Below, one piece after another: positions 43,447 to 51,318 of a stretch of 64,000 nucleotides of DNA. Both the position numbers and the translations under genes were made by a program. Each line of letters starts with the position of its first letter. The stretch's first letter is position 1. Source of the stretch: an uncultured Kiloniellaceae bacterium (lineage in GTDB: Bacteria > Pseudomonadota > Alphaproteobacteria > Kiloniellales > Kiloniellaceae); assembly GCA_947493695.1 (NCBI GenBank), contig CANLSF010000007.1:124001-188000 (forward strand). Reading direction: 5' to 3'. The notes beneath the pieces were generated by a model. That model was not told the origin of the DNA. It ran no database searches and saw only the letters and a list, made by a program, of their open reading frames with translations.

Positions 43447-43823
43447 GTTCTACGCTCCCCAAAAATCTCTGCCGCCAAGAAACCCGTTTGTATGCACAAG
43501 AACAAGGGTTACCAGCCATTTTGTCCAATATGCGCGCAAGTTTGTCCGTTTTGGAACAGCCCCCCCCCGAAAACAGAACCTTGGCGTTCAGCTCTGAGCG
43601 TTCAACGTTCACCTCTTTAGACAGAGAAATCAGCAGAGACTTCATCCGCTTAGGCCAACAAGTCTGTGAACAGACCTATCAGTGGGATCTGACGAGGGGA
43701 TGCGTCGGGCAAAATCATTGCTTTCCGACGAATGCGAAGTGACCAAAGTCAAGGCGCTCAGGCGGATCCGCGATAGACTCCTTCGAGGCCGAATTAACCT
43801 CCAATAACAGGAAGGACCTGAAG
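43447..43823. other. Intergenic region with PEP-CTERM motif copy 2 and a C9 run
   Basis: 377 bp between PEP-CTERM paralog 2 and the divergent cytochrome gene. It includes the 41-bp motif (43519-43559) and a run of nine C (43560-43568). The sequence ends in the cytochrome's ribosome-binding site CAGGAAGG. No gene is supported. Confidence 0.45.
43519..43559 (-). promoter_or_regulatory. PEP-CTERM upstream motif, copy 2
   Basis: Plus strand TTTTGTCC-AATATGCGCGCAAG-TTTGTCC-GTTTTGGAACAG, one base different from copy 1. It starts 73 bp upstream of paralog 2 on the minus strand. Confidence 0.65.
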
Positions 43824-44507
43824 ATGCTCCCTCTGGCACGCGGCACAACGGCCCCTGCCCGACACACACGATACCACCCAGGTCCGGGAAGCCTCCAAAG
43901 TCTGGTCACAGGACTTGGCATTGCCATCCTCACGGCCTGTCTGGCCCTCCCCGCCGCAGCAATCTCGGCAGAAGAAGACCCTCGCGCGGCAGTGTCCCTG
44001 CCCGCCGATGTGGCAACAGCCTTCCTCGCAGAGATGCGCACCCACATGGCGAACCTGGACGATGTGGTCGCGGCTCTCGCGGAAGAAGACTTTAAGACGG
44101 CGGCAAGCATTGCAGAACTCCAAATGACCCAGGGCCATCACCGCTGGGCGACGATGGCTGAAAATGGCGCGAGCGACGAAGAGATCGCTGCGGCGAAGGC
44201 GCGCTTCAAAGCAAAGCGCGCGGCTCGAAACGGGCAGATGGGCGCGGGAAGCGGCCAGGGCAAAGGCATGGGCGGCGGTAGCGGCGGTATGGGCATGGGC
44301 CCCGGCTTTGGACGCTACATGCCTGAGGGCTTCCGGGCCATGGGAGACTCTTTCCACGAAGCGGCGGAGTCCTTTGCCGCCACCGCGCGCAGCCTGGCAA
44401 ACCCCGCAGGGCGTGAGGACTACCGTTCCGTTCTCGAGGGCCTGCAGGAAGTCACCTCTGCCTGTCGGGCCTGCCACGACGCCTATCGGATCGAAGTTTC
44501 GGAATAA
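43824..44507 (+). CDS. Cytochrome c556/c'-like protein with Gly/Met-rich linker
   Basis: 227 residues. A hydrophobic segment (about 27-48, SLVTGLGIAILTACLALPAAA) serves as signal peptide or anchor. The helical body ends in a single heme-binding motif C214-R-A-C217-H218 near the C-terminus, the position typical of class II (c556/c') cytochromes. Between the helices lies a Gly/Met/Ser-rich stretch at about 137-168 (GAGSGQGKGMGGGSGG, MGMGPGF) with many Met, unusual for the family and possibly metal-binding. It stands alone and is followed by a strong terminator at 44538-44562. Redox partner unknown. Confidence 0.75.
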   Translation: MLPLARGTTAPARHTRYHPGPGSLQSLVTGLGIAILTACLALPAAAISAEEDPRAAVSLPADVATAFLAEMRTHMANLDDVVAALAEEDFKTAASIAELQMTQGHHRWATMAENGASDEEIAAAKARFKAKRAARNGQMGAGSGQGKGMGGGSGGMGMGPGFGRYMPEGFRAMGDSFHEAAESFAATARSLANPAGREDYRSVLEGLQEVTSACRACHDAYRIEVSE

Positions 44508-44537
44508 AGAGGCGTGCTCTGCCGACACAGAAAAAAA

Positions 44538-44562
44538 GGCGGTTCCTGCACCAGGAACCGCC
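44538..44562 (+). terminator. Terminator of the cytochrome gene
   Basis: Perfect 11-bp stem GGCGGTTCCTG / CAGGAACCGCC with a 3-nt loop, 30 bp after the cytochrome stop. A run of seven A precedes it, so it can also act on the minus strand with a U tract. Confidence 0.7.
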
Positions 44563-44587
44563 GCGAGGTATAAGGAGCAACCTCCTC

Positions 44588-44746
44588 ATGTCACTCGTGA
44601 CCACAGCCTTCGGTTGGGACGATGCCGAGCATGGCAAAGGCATTGCCCTGAAGGGCGGGTGTCGGGGGCTCCGAAGCAATGATGCTCCGGGCAATAACTT
44701 CGAGCGGGCAAACAAGTCGAGCCCTCTCGACAAATTCTATTGGTAA
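44588..44746 (+). CDS. Possible small ORF of 52 residues
   Basis: The ATG at 44588 is preceded by TAAGGAG at ideal-to-long spacing (10 nt). The peptide begins MSLVTTAFGWDDAEHGKG and ends in DKFYW, with one Cys. It lies after a terminator and before motif copy 3. No similarity is recognised; the same DNA is also open on the other strand, so coding is uncertain. Confidence 0.3.
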   Translation: MSLVTTAFGWDDAEHGKGIALKGGCRGLRSNDAPGNNFERANKSSPLDKFYW

Positions 44747-44787
44747 ATAAGGCAGCTCGGGCGAGACAGTGAAAGCCCCTCAGGGCA

Positions 44788-44828
44788 TTTTGTCCAATAT
44801 GCGCGTGATTTTGTCCATTTTGGATCAG
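44788..44828 (-). promoter_or_regulatory. PEP-CTERM upstream motif, copy 3 (orphan)
   Basis: TTTTGTCC-AATATGCGCGTGAT-TTTGTCC-ATTTTGGATCAG on the plus strand. It differs from copy 2 at about six positions. In the orientation of copies 1 and 2 it has no PEP-CTERM gene after it, only the small ORF region on the opposite strand. Confidence 0.5.
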
Positions 44829-44848
44829 TGTTTGCGAAAGCCCTCGCG

Positions 44849-46087
44849 CTATCGGGGTCGACGCCGCGCGAGAATCGCCTGGATGGCGTCAGCGAGTTGA
44901 AGCTGCCCGATCACACCGACCGAGCGTGGGTTGATGTGAGAAAAGCCGTCGATCAGGAATAGCTCCGTGTCATGCACTGCGCGGCTGAGGGCGAGGCTCT
45001 CGCTGAAAGGCACCAGCGGATCTTCACGGCCATGGATCAGAATCAGGCGGCCGGCGAGATGCGTAAGGTCGCGTTTCCGTAGACTCAGGGCATCGAGTTG
45101 CACGCGCAAAGCCCCGGGTAGCGCCGCTAACAGAGGTTCGACCTGCGCAGGATCTTCGTTTGTCATGAGAGTGTAAAGCGCCCGGCCCTCCGGTCCGAGT
45201 TGCGCCACCAGATCCCTGCCCTGGGCGTCGGCGAGAGCTGCGCGGCCACTGCGCTGACGGATGTCGGCGATAGCGGTCAGGGTTGCCCGGTCCTTCGCAT
45301 CTTTCAGAGCCTCGATGTTGCCGGAAAGAAAATACCACTTGGCGGCTCGCAAAGGTTCGGCATTGCGCCAGCGCCTCTCGCCCGGCAGGCGGTAGGCGCC
45401 AGTGGTGGTGAAGCGCACGACCTCAGTCGTGTCGTAGTATCCGCCCAGACCGACCAGAAATCCCGCGTGGTCCTTCGCATCCGGCTCAATCGTGGCCAGG
45501 ACCGCCAGCCCGACTGCATAGGATATGGCGACGATGCCGACTTCAGGTGTCGCCTCCTCGCCGGTCAGGGCTTTGAGTTCTGGCCGCGCCGAAAGCTGGA
45601 CAACAGCATCGGCGATCCGCCTTGCATCTTCCAGCCGCACCCGGGTCTCGCGGGAGCCACGCAGGTCCGGCACCAACACCAGAAAGCCGCTGCGTGCGAA
45701 GGACTTCGCCAGGGCGACCAGCCGCCGGTCATTCTTGCCGCTGGGGGTGAAGCCGGGCACCAGCACCAATGCACCCTCCAGGTCGTCCGGATCAGGCCGA
45801 TTGGGATGGTAGAGATCGGCGGTCTGAAGCGAGCCGGGCTGACCGCTCTCAGGCTGCGTGACCCGATAGGTGATCTCTCGCCGGCTCGGTGTCGGCGTGT
45901 TTTCCTTCAACGCAGACGGCGCCTCGCCCGCATCGATATCCTTCAGCACCCCTACAGCCTCCCAGCTCTGTGGCGAAACACAGGCGCTCAGCAGAAAAGG
46001 GAGAAGCAGGATAACAAGGAAAACCCGCGTGTGAGCGGTGGCTCCTTCTAAAAGTTCCCGCCCGCGCGCTTCGGCGTACCACCTCAT
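44849..46087 (-). CDS. Lipoprotein alpha/beta hydrolase
   Basis: The start at 46087 overlaps the upstream stop as ATGA; 412 residues. A lipobox LLSAC at about residue 35 makes it a lipoprotein anchored in the envelope. The hydrolase domain has the elbow VAISYAVG (Ser nucleophile), a later Asp in HGREDPLVPF and His in GFSHINP, forming a Ser-Asp-His triad. The substrate is unknown. It is coupled to the small membrane protein gene at 46084-46347, so both probably act together at the membrane. Confidence 0.82.
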   Translation of the reverse strand: MRWYAEARGRELLEGATAHTRVFLVILLLPFLLSACVSPQSWEAVGVLKDIDAGEAPSALKENTPTPSRREITYRVTQPESGQPGSLQTADLYHPNRPDPDDLEGALVLVPGFTPSGKNDRRLVALAKSFARSGFLVLVPDLRGSRETRVRLEDARRIADAVVQLSARPELKALTGEEATPEVGIVAISYAVGLAVLATIEPDAKDHAGFLVGLGGYYDTTEVVRFTTTGAYRLPGERRWRNAEPLRAAKWYFLSGNIEALKDAKDRATLTAIADIRQRSGRAALADAQGRDLVAQLGPEGRALYTLMTNEDPAQVEPLLAALPGALRVQLDALSLRKRDLTHLAGRLILIHGREDPLVPFSESLALSRAVHDTELFLIDGFSHINPRSVGVIGQLQLADAIQAILARRRPR

Positions 46088-46347
46088 CGTCCGACAAAGA
46101 GCCGCAGATAGTCCGGCTCGGCAATCAGAAGCACGAGAGGCAGCCAAAAGGCCAGGAAGCTGATCACCGCGATCAAAAGATTACTGCGATTGCCTGAGGC
46201 ATAGAGCTCTTCAAACCTGAAATGACGCCCTGACGCTTCCAGGGCGATGCGAATGCTCCGGAAGGCATAGAGCTTGAAGAGATACCCAAACGCCGCCGTG
46301 TAACAGAAGAGCGCAAAGAGATTCATACCGATGGAGTTGACGGTCAT
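46084..46347 (-). CDS. Small two-helix membrane protein
   Basis: 87 residues with two TM helices: about 9-26 (LFALFCYTAAFGYLFKLY) and 57-76 (LLIAVISFLAFWLPLVLLIA), separated by a charged loop. Its stop overlaps the start of the lipoprotein hydrolase, indicating coupling. No family recognised. Confidence 0.65.
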   Translation of the reverse strand: MTVNSIGMNLFALFCYTAAFGYLFKLYAFRSIRIALEASGRHFRFEELYASGNRSNLLIAVISFLAFWLPLVLLIAEPDYLRLFVGR

Positions 46348-46464
46348 CGCGACGGGGCCTCAAATGCCAAATTCACTCAGCCATAATGTTGGCAGAAATG
46401 CTGTAAAATCAATTCCCGCGGCGGGTTGAAGCCTTCCCGATTCCCCGCCCAGTCTGTCCGCACA

Positions 46465-48261
46465 TCACCCGACCTCAAAGTTCTTGAGCGACTCGCTCGG
46501 CGTTTCGTCAAACTGCGCCCGATAGAGCTTTGAAAAGTGACCGACGCTCGCAAATCCGGCGGCGCGGGCAACTTCGCCAACCGACTTGTAGCGTCGCAGC
46601 AGGATCAGGTCCCGTGCGAAGCTCAAACGGACCGAGCGGATAAAGGCCGCCGACGTCAGACCATGAAGATCCTTCAAACGGCGCCCCAGGGTCTTCTGAC
46701 TGATGCCGAGCCCGGAAGCCAGTTCGCTCACATCGAAACCTGCCTCGCCGACATGGTCGAGAACAAGTTCCGTGGCGCGTTCGAGGAACTGTTGCTCAGC
46801 GGAAAGATGCTGCTTCCTGTCCGGGTCGTCCGCCAGGGCAGTCTCAAGAGCCCTAACCCGCGCAATGGTGGTTCGTTGTACTTCCTGGTATTCGCTTTCG
46901 ACGGATTTCAGATGCTGTTGCAGGGACTCGACCTCTACAACAGCCGACTGGCGCTGCGCCTGCAGTGTGCGCACCAGCACCGATATGGCCATCATCATGA
47001 AAATAGGCTCGCTGAAGACTGCAATAAAATAGGTCATGTTCAACGGGCGCATGAAAATCAAATCGAAAACCGACGAGGTTGCTCCGATCTCGGCAGGTGA
47101 TAAGAAGCCGTAGGTTCCAACACCCAGACCGAAGACCAAAGCGGCCAATCCGGCGGCAACCCATCTGGCGTGCACGAGACCGGCACGGTGAGCCCGAAAT
47201 GACAACAGCAAGAGTGTCAGCGGCACCAGTGTTTTCAGAAGAAAAAATGGCGCGGAGAACCTCCAGGGATCCATAACCACCAACGTGACCAGGATGCTTC
47301 CGATTACAAGCAGCACGCGGTAAAGCCATTCACGCCGCACTGAAGGCTTGTCGGTTTCCAGCAAAGCCCGGCAAAAAAGCACCAGGACAAGGGTGCCGAC
47401 ACCACCGCAGAGCATTGTCCAGCGCGCAACAAAGGACACCGGCAGATTCATAAAAGGAACCTGCGCCAACCAATCGTGATAGATCAACGCCAAAGCGAAC
47501 TGGCTGGCCATGTATCCGGCGTAGAGCCGGGAAAACCCCGGCGCGATATGGCGATAAACAATCAGGCTGACCGTCGCCATCATGGCAAGAAAGGCAATCA
47601 CGGACAGCGAGATGTTGTTGGCGACCTTGGATAGATCCGCCAGGAGATCGGGCGAAATGATCAGCGGCGTTACCTTCGGCGCAAACATACCCGAAATCCG
47701 AAGATAATACGTCGTACTGCCACCTGCGCTTACGGTCAGGGGAACGGCGAGCTTTCCGGCCTTCGCGGGCCGGTCCAGATACGCGGTGGTACGGCCGTTT
47801 CGCGCGACGAACACGAGGCCATCCTGCGTTCGCTCATACAAAAGAATTTCGTCGACGACAATTTCCATGGTCGTAATGAACCAGCGCATGGAGGTCGCGT
47901 GAGGATTGGCGACATCGAAGCGGAACCAGAGAGCCCCGCCCGGCGGCGGAACCGGGTAACTGGACTTACATCCCCCGGCGTGGAAGCTTTCCGTCAGGAC
48001 AGCAACGGCATCGACGGTGCCCTGAGCATCTGAGAAATAGGCCGTCGACAGGGGACTCGCCTGACCTTGCGGGACGACAGCGAGGGTATTGACGTGCGAG
48101 GACGCCGCGGCCCCGCCTTCACAGGCGGCACCCTGAAGAGCCGTCTGCTCCTCCGCAGACAACGGCATGACAGCCGACATTGCGCCCAAAGCCAAACTGA
48201 CGATCGAGAGCAGCAAAAAAAGCGACCCGCAGAGGCCCTGTGAACCGGTTACCGCTTTCAC
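46465..48261 (-). CDS. Membrane-bound AraC-type regulator with 7TM (DISM-like) sensor
   Basis: 598 residues. A signal peptide or first TM (about 10-32) precedes an extracytoplasmic domain with GGCKSSYPVPPPGGALWFRF and YLRISGMFAP, the pattern of 7TMR-DISM type 2 sensors. Seven hydrophobic segments follow between about 213 and 445. A coiled coil (about 450-485) leads to a C-terminal AraC HTH domain (VSELASGLGISQKTLGRRLK, VGEVARAAGFASVGHFSKLY). The DISM module is usually linked to kinases or cyclases; here it is joined directly to a DNA-binding domain, so signal and output sit on one membrane protein. Its target genes are unknown; the nearest divergent neighbours are not obviously related. Confidence 0.88.
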   Translation of the reverse strand: MKAVTGSQGLCGSLFLLLSIVSLALGAMSAVMPLSAEEQTALQGAACEGGAAASSHVNTLAVVPQGQASPLSTAYFSDAQGTVDAVAVLTESFHAGGCKSSYPVPPPGGALWFRFDVANPHATSMRWFITTMEIVVDEILLYERTQDGLVFVARNGRTTAYLDRPAKAGKLAVPLTVSAGGSTTYYLRISGMFAPKVTPLIISPDLLADLSKVANNISLSVIAFLAMMATVSLIVYRHIAPGFSRLYAGYMASQFALALIYHDWLAQVPFMNLPVSFVARWTMLCGGVGTLVLVLFCRALLETDKPSVRREWLYRVLLVIGSILVTLVVMDPWRFSAPFFLLKTLVPLTLLLLSFRAHRAGLVHARWVAAGLAALVFGLGVGTYGFLSPAEIGATSSVFDLIFMRPLNMTYFIAVFSEPIFMMMAISVLVRTLQAQRQSAVVEVESLQQHLKSVESEYQEVQRTTIARVRALETALADDPDRKQHLSAEQQFLERATELVLDHVGEAGFDVSELASGLGISQKTLGRRLKDLHGLTSAAFIRSVRLSFARDLILLRRYKSVGEVARAAGFASVGHFSKLYRAQFDETPSESLKNFEVG

Positions 48262-48418
48262 ACCAACGTCACTTTATCAATCTTCAAAATGTTAGAGTCC
48301 AGCGTGCCGCCGCAGGAACTCCGGGGTAAGCCTACACACCAGTTGGTTAGTAAAGCCTCTGCAGCCGATGTCAAAATGAATCCGGTCTTGCAGCCACCCG
48401 ACAACCTTAACTCTCCGG

Positions 48419-49501
48419 CTAACCTCGCACCGATAATCCTGCGAAAACCTCTGCTGTTTCGCCGGCAAGCTGTTGCACCAGCTCGGCTGCAGGCAGGAGA
48501 CGATTCAGTGCCGCAGCCTGCCCGTAGAGATGGAAGGAGAAATCCTCGCTGCCTGTCTCAGTCGATGCCGCGCGCAGGGGTGACGACAAAGAATACATAC
48601 TCGGGAAATCAGGCACCGGGCTTCGTTCCGCAGCCATTTCATCTGCGTAGCGTGACCGCTTGGCCCGGGCGGACCGGCCTGAATAGGCGTCAGTGACCAT
48701 CGTATCGAAATCGCCCGCATCCCGGATCGCCGTACGGCGCACCTCGTCCGTGCCCGCTTCGGGACAGGAAAGAAAGGCCGTGCCCATCTGAACGCCACTT
48801 GCGCCCAGAGCAAAGGCCGCGGCTATGCCGCGCGCATCACCGATACCGCCCGCAGCAATCACCGGCAGATCAACCGCATCGCAAACCTGCGGGATCAGGG
48901 CAAGGCTGCCCACACCATCGCCAGGCTCGGTCGCTTGATGTGAACCACGGTGTCCGCCGGCCTCCCAGCCCTGCGCGACCACCGCATCGAAGCCTGCAGC
49001 TTCGATCGCTCGGGCTTCATCGGCCCTGGTTGCCGAACAGAGCAGCAGAATGCCTGCGTCCTTAAGTGCCGCAGTCGCATAGGCTTCGGGCAGGCCAAAG
49101 TGGAAGCTCACGACCCTTGGGCGGATCTCGAGCAGCCGGGCAAGCTTTTCATCATCGAAGCCCGGCCCGAGTTCCGGCAGAGTCTCTGGCGGAGTCCCCA
49201 AACCCTGCGCTGCGTAATAGGACTGCAGACGTTCGCGCGTGCGCGCCAGGACCTCAGGTTCCGCTCTGGGTGTATCGTAGGCGAAGAAGTTCAGATTGAA
49301 GGGCCGGTTGGTGGAGGCCCGCATTTGATCGGCAACCGCCTGCAGCTCCACCCCCGTCATCTCGCCGCAACCGAGCGATCCCAGGCCGCCGGCGTTACTC
49401 ACCGCGGAGGCCAGTTCCGGGGTCGCGGAACCGGCCATGGGGGCCTGAATGATGGGATGCTCGATCTCGAGCAGGTCACAAAGGCGTCGCGTCGGCCACA
49501 T
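48419..49501 (-). CDS. Nitronate monooxygenase family protein
   Basis: 360-residue FMN-dependent TIM-barrel protein of the NPD/nitronate monooxygenase family, which oxidises alkyl nitronates. The core motifs are QAPMAGSATPELASAVSNAG, AQGWEAGGHRG with the catalytic-type His, and VIAAGGIGDARGI with GVQMGTAFLSC. Length is standard. It is followed on the minus strand by other genes without an obvious operon; 71 bp separate it from the nitrilase-family gene upstream. Physiological substrate is not known. Confidence 0.88.
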   Translation of the reverse strand: MWPTRRLCDLLEIEHPIIQAPMAGSATPELASAVSNAGGLGSLGCGEMTGVELQAVADQMRASTNRPFNLNFFAYDTPRAEPEVLARTRERLQSYYAAQGLGTPPETLPELGPGFDDEKLARLLEIRPRVVSFHFGLPEAYATAALKDAGILLLCSATRADEARAIEAAGFDAVVAQGWEAGGHRGSHQATEPGDGVGSLALIPQVCDAVDLPVIAAGGIGDARGIAAAFALGASGVQMGTAFLSCPEAGTDEVRRTAIRDAGDFDTMVTDAYSGRSARAKRSRYADEMAAERSPVPDFPSMYSLSSPLRAASTETGSEDFSFHLYGQAAALNRLLPAAELVQQLAGETAEVFAGLSVRG

Positions 49502-49572
49502 CGGATTTCTCCCGCAGATAAAATTGGCGGAAGGTCAGCCGCCGGATGAGTTCATTCGGAACCCGGTCGACT

Positions 49573-50436
49573 TTAGAGGTCGGTAAGACGTCCATAGGTT
49601 TCCGGACGGCGGTCGCGGAAGAACTGCCAGGTGTTACGCACCTCACGCACCAGCTCCATATCCATATCGGCGGTGACCAGTTCGTCCTTGTCTTCGCTGG
49701 CTTCCACCAGGAACTCGCCGCGCGGATTGACCACGTAAGAGCTGCCGTAAAAGCGTCCGATGTTCCAGGGGTCTTCGGTGCCCGGGCGGTTGATCGCGCC
49801 GATGTAGACACCGTTCGCCACTGCCGAGGCCGGTTGCTCCAGCTTCCAGAGGTACTGGCTGAGCCCTGCGACCGTGGCCGAAGGGTTGACGATGTACTCC
49901 GCCCCGTTCAGCGCCAGGGCACGCCACCCCTCGGGAAAATGCCGGTCATAGCAGATGTAGACACCGAGCTTGCAGAAGGCAGTCTCGAAGACCGGCCAGT
50001 TGGAGCTGCCGGGCTTGAAGAAGAACTTTTCGTAGAAACCCGCGACCTGGGGAATATGCGTCTTGCGGTACTTGCCCAGATACTTGCCGTCGGCGTCGAT
50101 GACGGCAGCGGTGTTGTAGTAGATCCCGGTAATCTCTTCCTCATAGATCGGCACCACGATCACCATGGAGTGCTTCTTGGCGTACTCCTGCATCAGCCGG
50201 ACCGTCGGACCGTCGGGAATCTTCTCCGCGGCGGCATACCACTTGGCATCCTGACTGGGACAGAAATACGGCTGGGTAAATACCTCCTGGAAGCAGAGCA
50301 CATTGACGCCCGCCGCCCCAGCCTGATCGATAAATGGGATGTGCGCCTCAAGCATCTTCTCGCGGATGCTCTCGGGCGTACCCGAAGTGTCGCCCTTTAA
50401 TCCGACCTGGATCAAACCTGCCTTTACCGTCGCCAT
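49573..50436 (-). CDS. Nitrilase-superfamily amidohydrolase, beta-ureidopropionase-like
   Basis: The ATG at 50436 follows ACAGGAGTTTC; the protein has 287 residues. The catalytic triad of the family is present: Glu51 (LCFQEVF), Lys125 (YRKTHIP) and Cys162 (VYICYDRHFPEG). Features such as FYEKFFFKPGSS are typical of N-carbamoyl-beta-alanine amidohydrolase and N-carbamoylputrescine amidohydrolase types. A role in pyrimidine or polyamine degradation is thus plausible, but hydantoinase or dihydropyrimidinase partners are not in the window. A GGAGTTC / GAACTCC hairpin lies in the leader. Confidence 0.85.
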   Translation of the reverse strand: MATVKAGLIQVGLKGDTSGTPESIREKMLEAHIPFIDQAGAAGVNVLCFQEVFTQPYFCPSQDAKWYAAAEKIPDGPTVRLMQEYAKKHSMVIVVPIYEEEITGIYYNTAAVIDADGKYLGKYRKTHIPQVAGFYEKFFFKPGSSNWPVFETAFCKLGVYICYDRHFPEGWRALALNGAEYIVNPSATVAGLSQYLWKLEQPASAVANGVYIGAINRPGTEDPWNIGRFYGSSYVVNPRGEFLVEASEDKDELVTADMDMELVREVRNTWQFFRDRRPETYGRLTDL

Positions 50437-50461
50437 TGTGAAACTCCTGTATGTTTTTGTT

Positions 50462-50481
50462 GGAGTTCCTTGTTGAACTCC
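50462..50481 (-). promoter_or_regulatory. Leader hairpin of the amidohydrolase gene
   Basis: GGAGTTC-CTTGTT-GAACTCC: a 7-bp stem with a 6-nt loop, 25 bp before the start codon. It may affect the mRNA leader or be a regulator site. Nothing else is visible. Confidence 0.3.
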
Positions 50482-50647
50482 TTGTTTGCGTTCAAGCGCC
50501 GCTTGGGCTGCACGCCTCAATGGCGCTAGTCCTCGGCTTCGCCTTGTCCGGGTGGGATCAGCACGAGGCGTAAAAGATCACAGGGTAATCTTGGACGAAA
50601 ATTGACCAGATGGTCAAGAATACAAGCGCGCCTGGCAGGCCGGGAAA

Positions 50648-51085
50648 TCAGATTCCGAAGAGCCCGATCACCGCGCCTTGAAGCAACAGCACGCCGAGCC
50701 AGTGACCGCCGTCGATCACACTCAGGGATCGTTTCTGGCCTTGAAAACCATGATTGATCAGCATGGTGGTCAGGACAAAACCGAACCAGATGCAAAAGCC
50801 GGTGATCAGACCGTTGGTCAGGGTTACGGACGGCACAGCGCCGTCCCCGCCTCCCAAAGGAATCAAATGCCCCAGTACCCCGGCCATCATGAAAGCCATA
50901 ACCAGCTGCGCGATAATGACGACGATGTAGATCAGCGGCGAAGACTCGCTCTTGACCTGCTCTTCAGTCTTACCGATGGCCGCCATCCAGGGCTTGGCCA
51001 GCGTCATATAATACACCGCACCAAAGGCAAAGGACGCGACACCTGCCACGACAACGGCGATGTAGTTAATACCCGCGAAAAGCAT
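50648..51085 (-). CDS. DUF1761 membrane protein
   Basis: 145 residues with four hydrophobic segments (about 5-28, 50-75, 83-107 and 123-143). The start ITYIAVVVAGVASFAFGAVYY-like region (residues 6-26) and WMAAIGKTEEQ are typical of DUF1761, a family of small membrane proteins without known function. ATG at 51085 follows GGGGGAGAAAC. Standing alone between the amidohydrolase and signal peptidase genes. Confidence 0.8.
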   Translation of the reverse strand: MLFAGINYIAVVVAGVASFAFGAVYYMTLAKPWMAAIGKTEEQVKSESSPLIYIVVIIAQLVMAFMMAGVLGHLIPLGGGDGAVPSVTLTNGLITGFCIWFGFVLTTMLINHGFQGQKRSLSVIDGGHWLGVLLLQGAVIGLFGI

Positions 51086-51318
51086 TTTCCTGTTTCTCCC
51101 CCTAATGATGGACTTGCTCCGGACAAATCAAGCTATGCCCAGCCCCGCTCCCCAATTACCGATTGTATCGCACGCCTCCATCCAAAGCGACAGGGCGATA
51201 CTCCGTCAGTCCGAATTGCAACTAGATGGTTTCCACCGCAGCCACTATAACGAGCGCAGCGCGAAGCTACGCGGCACTGCACAATTACTGAAGACCCAGC
51301 GGCGGAGTTATTCCCATC

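Larger units (their letters stand above)
44508..44848. other. Intergenic region after the cytochrome gene
   Basis: 341 bp. It contains a strong terminator (44538-44562), a candidate 52-residue ORF with a ribosome-binding site (44588-44746) and copy 3 of the 41-bp PEP-CTERM motif (44788-44828). Confidence 0.5.

Noticed and set aside
44452-44733. A 93-codon minus-strand ORF downstream of motif copy 3
   Set aside because: Begins with a poor non-ATG start, overlaps the terminator and cytochrome 3' end, and its Arg-rich composition looks like a shadow.
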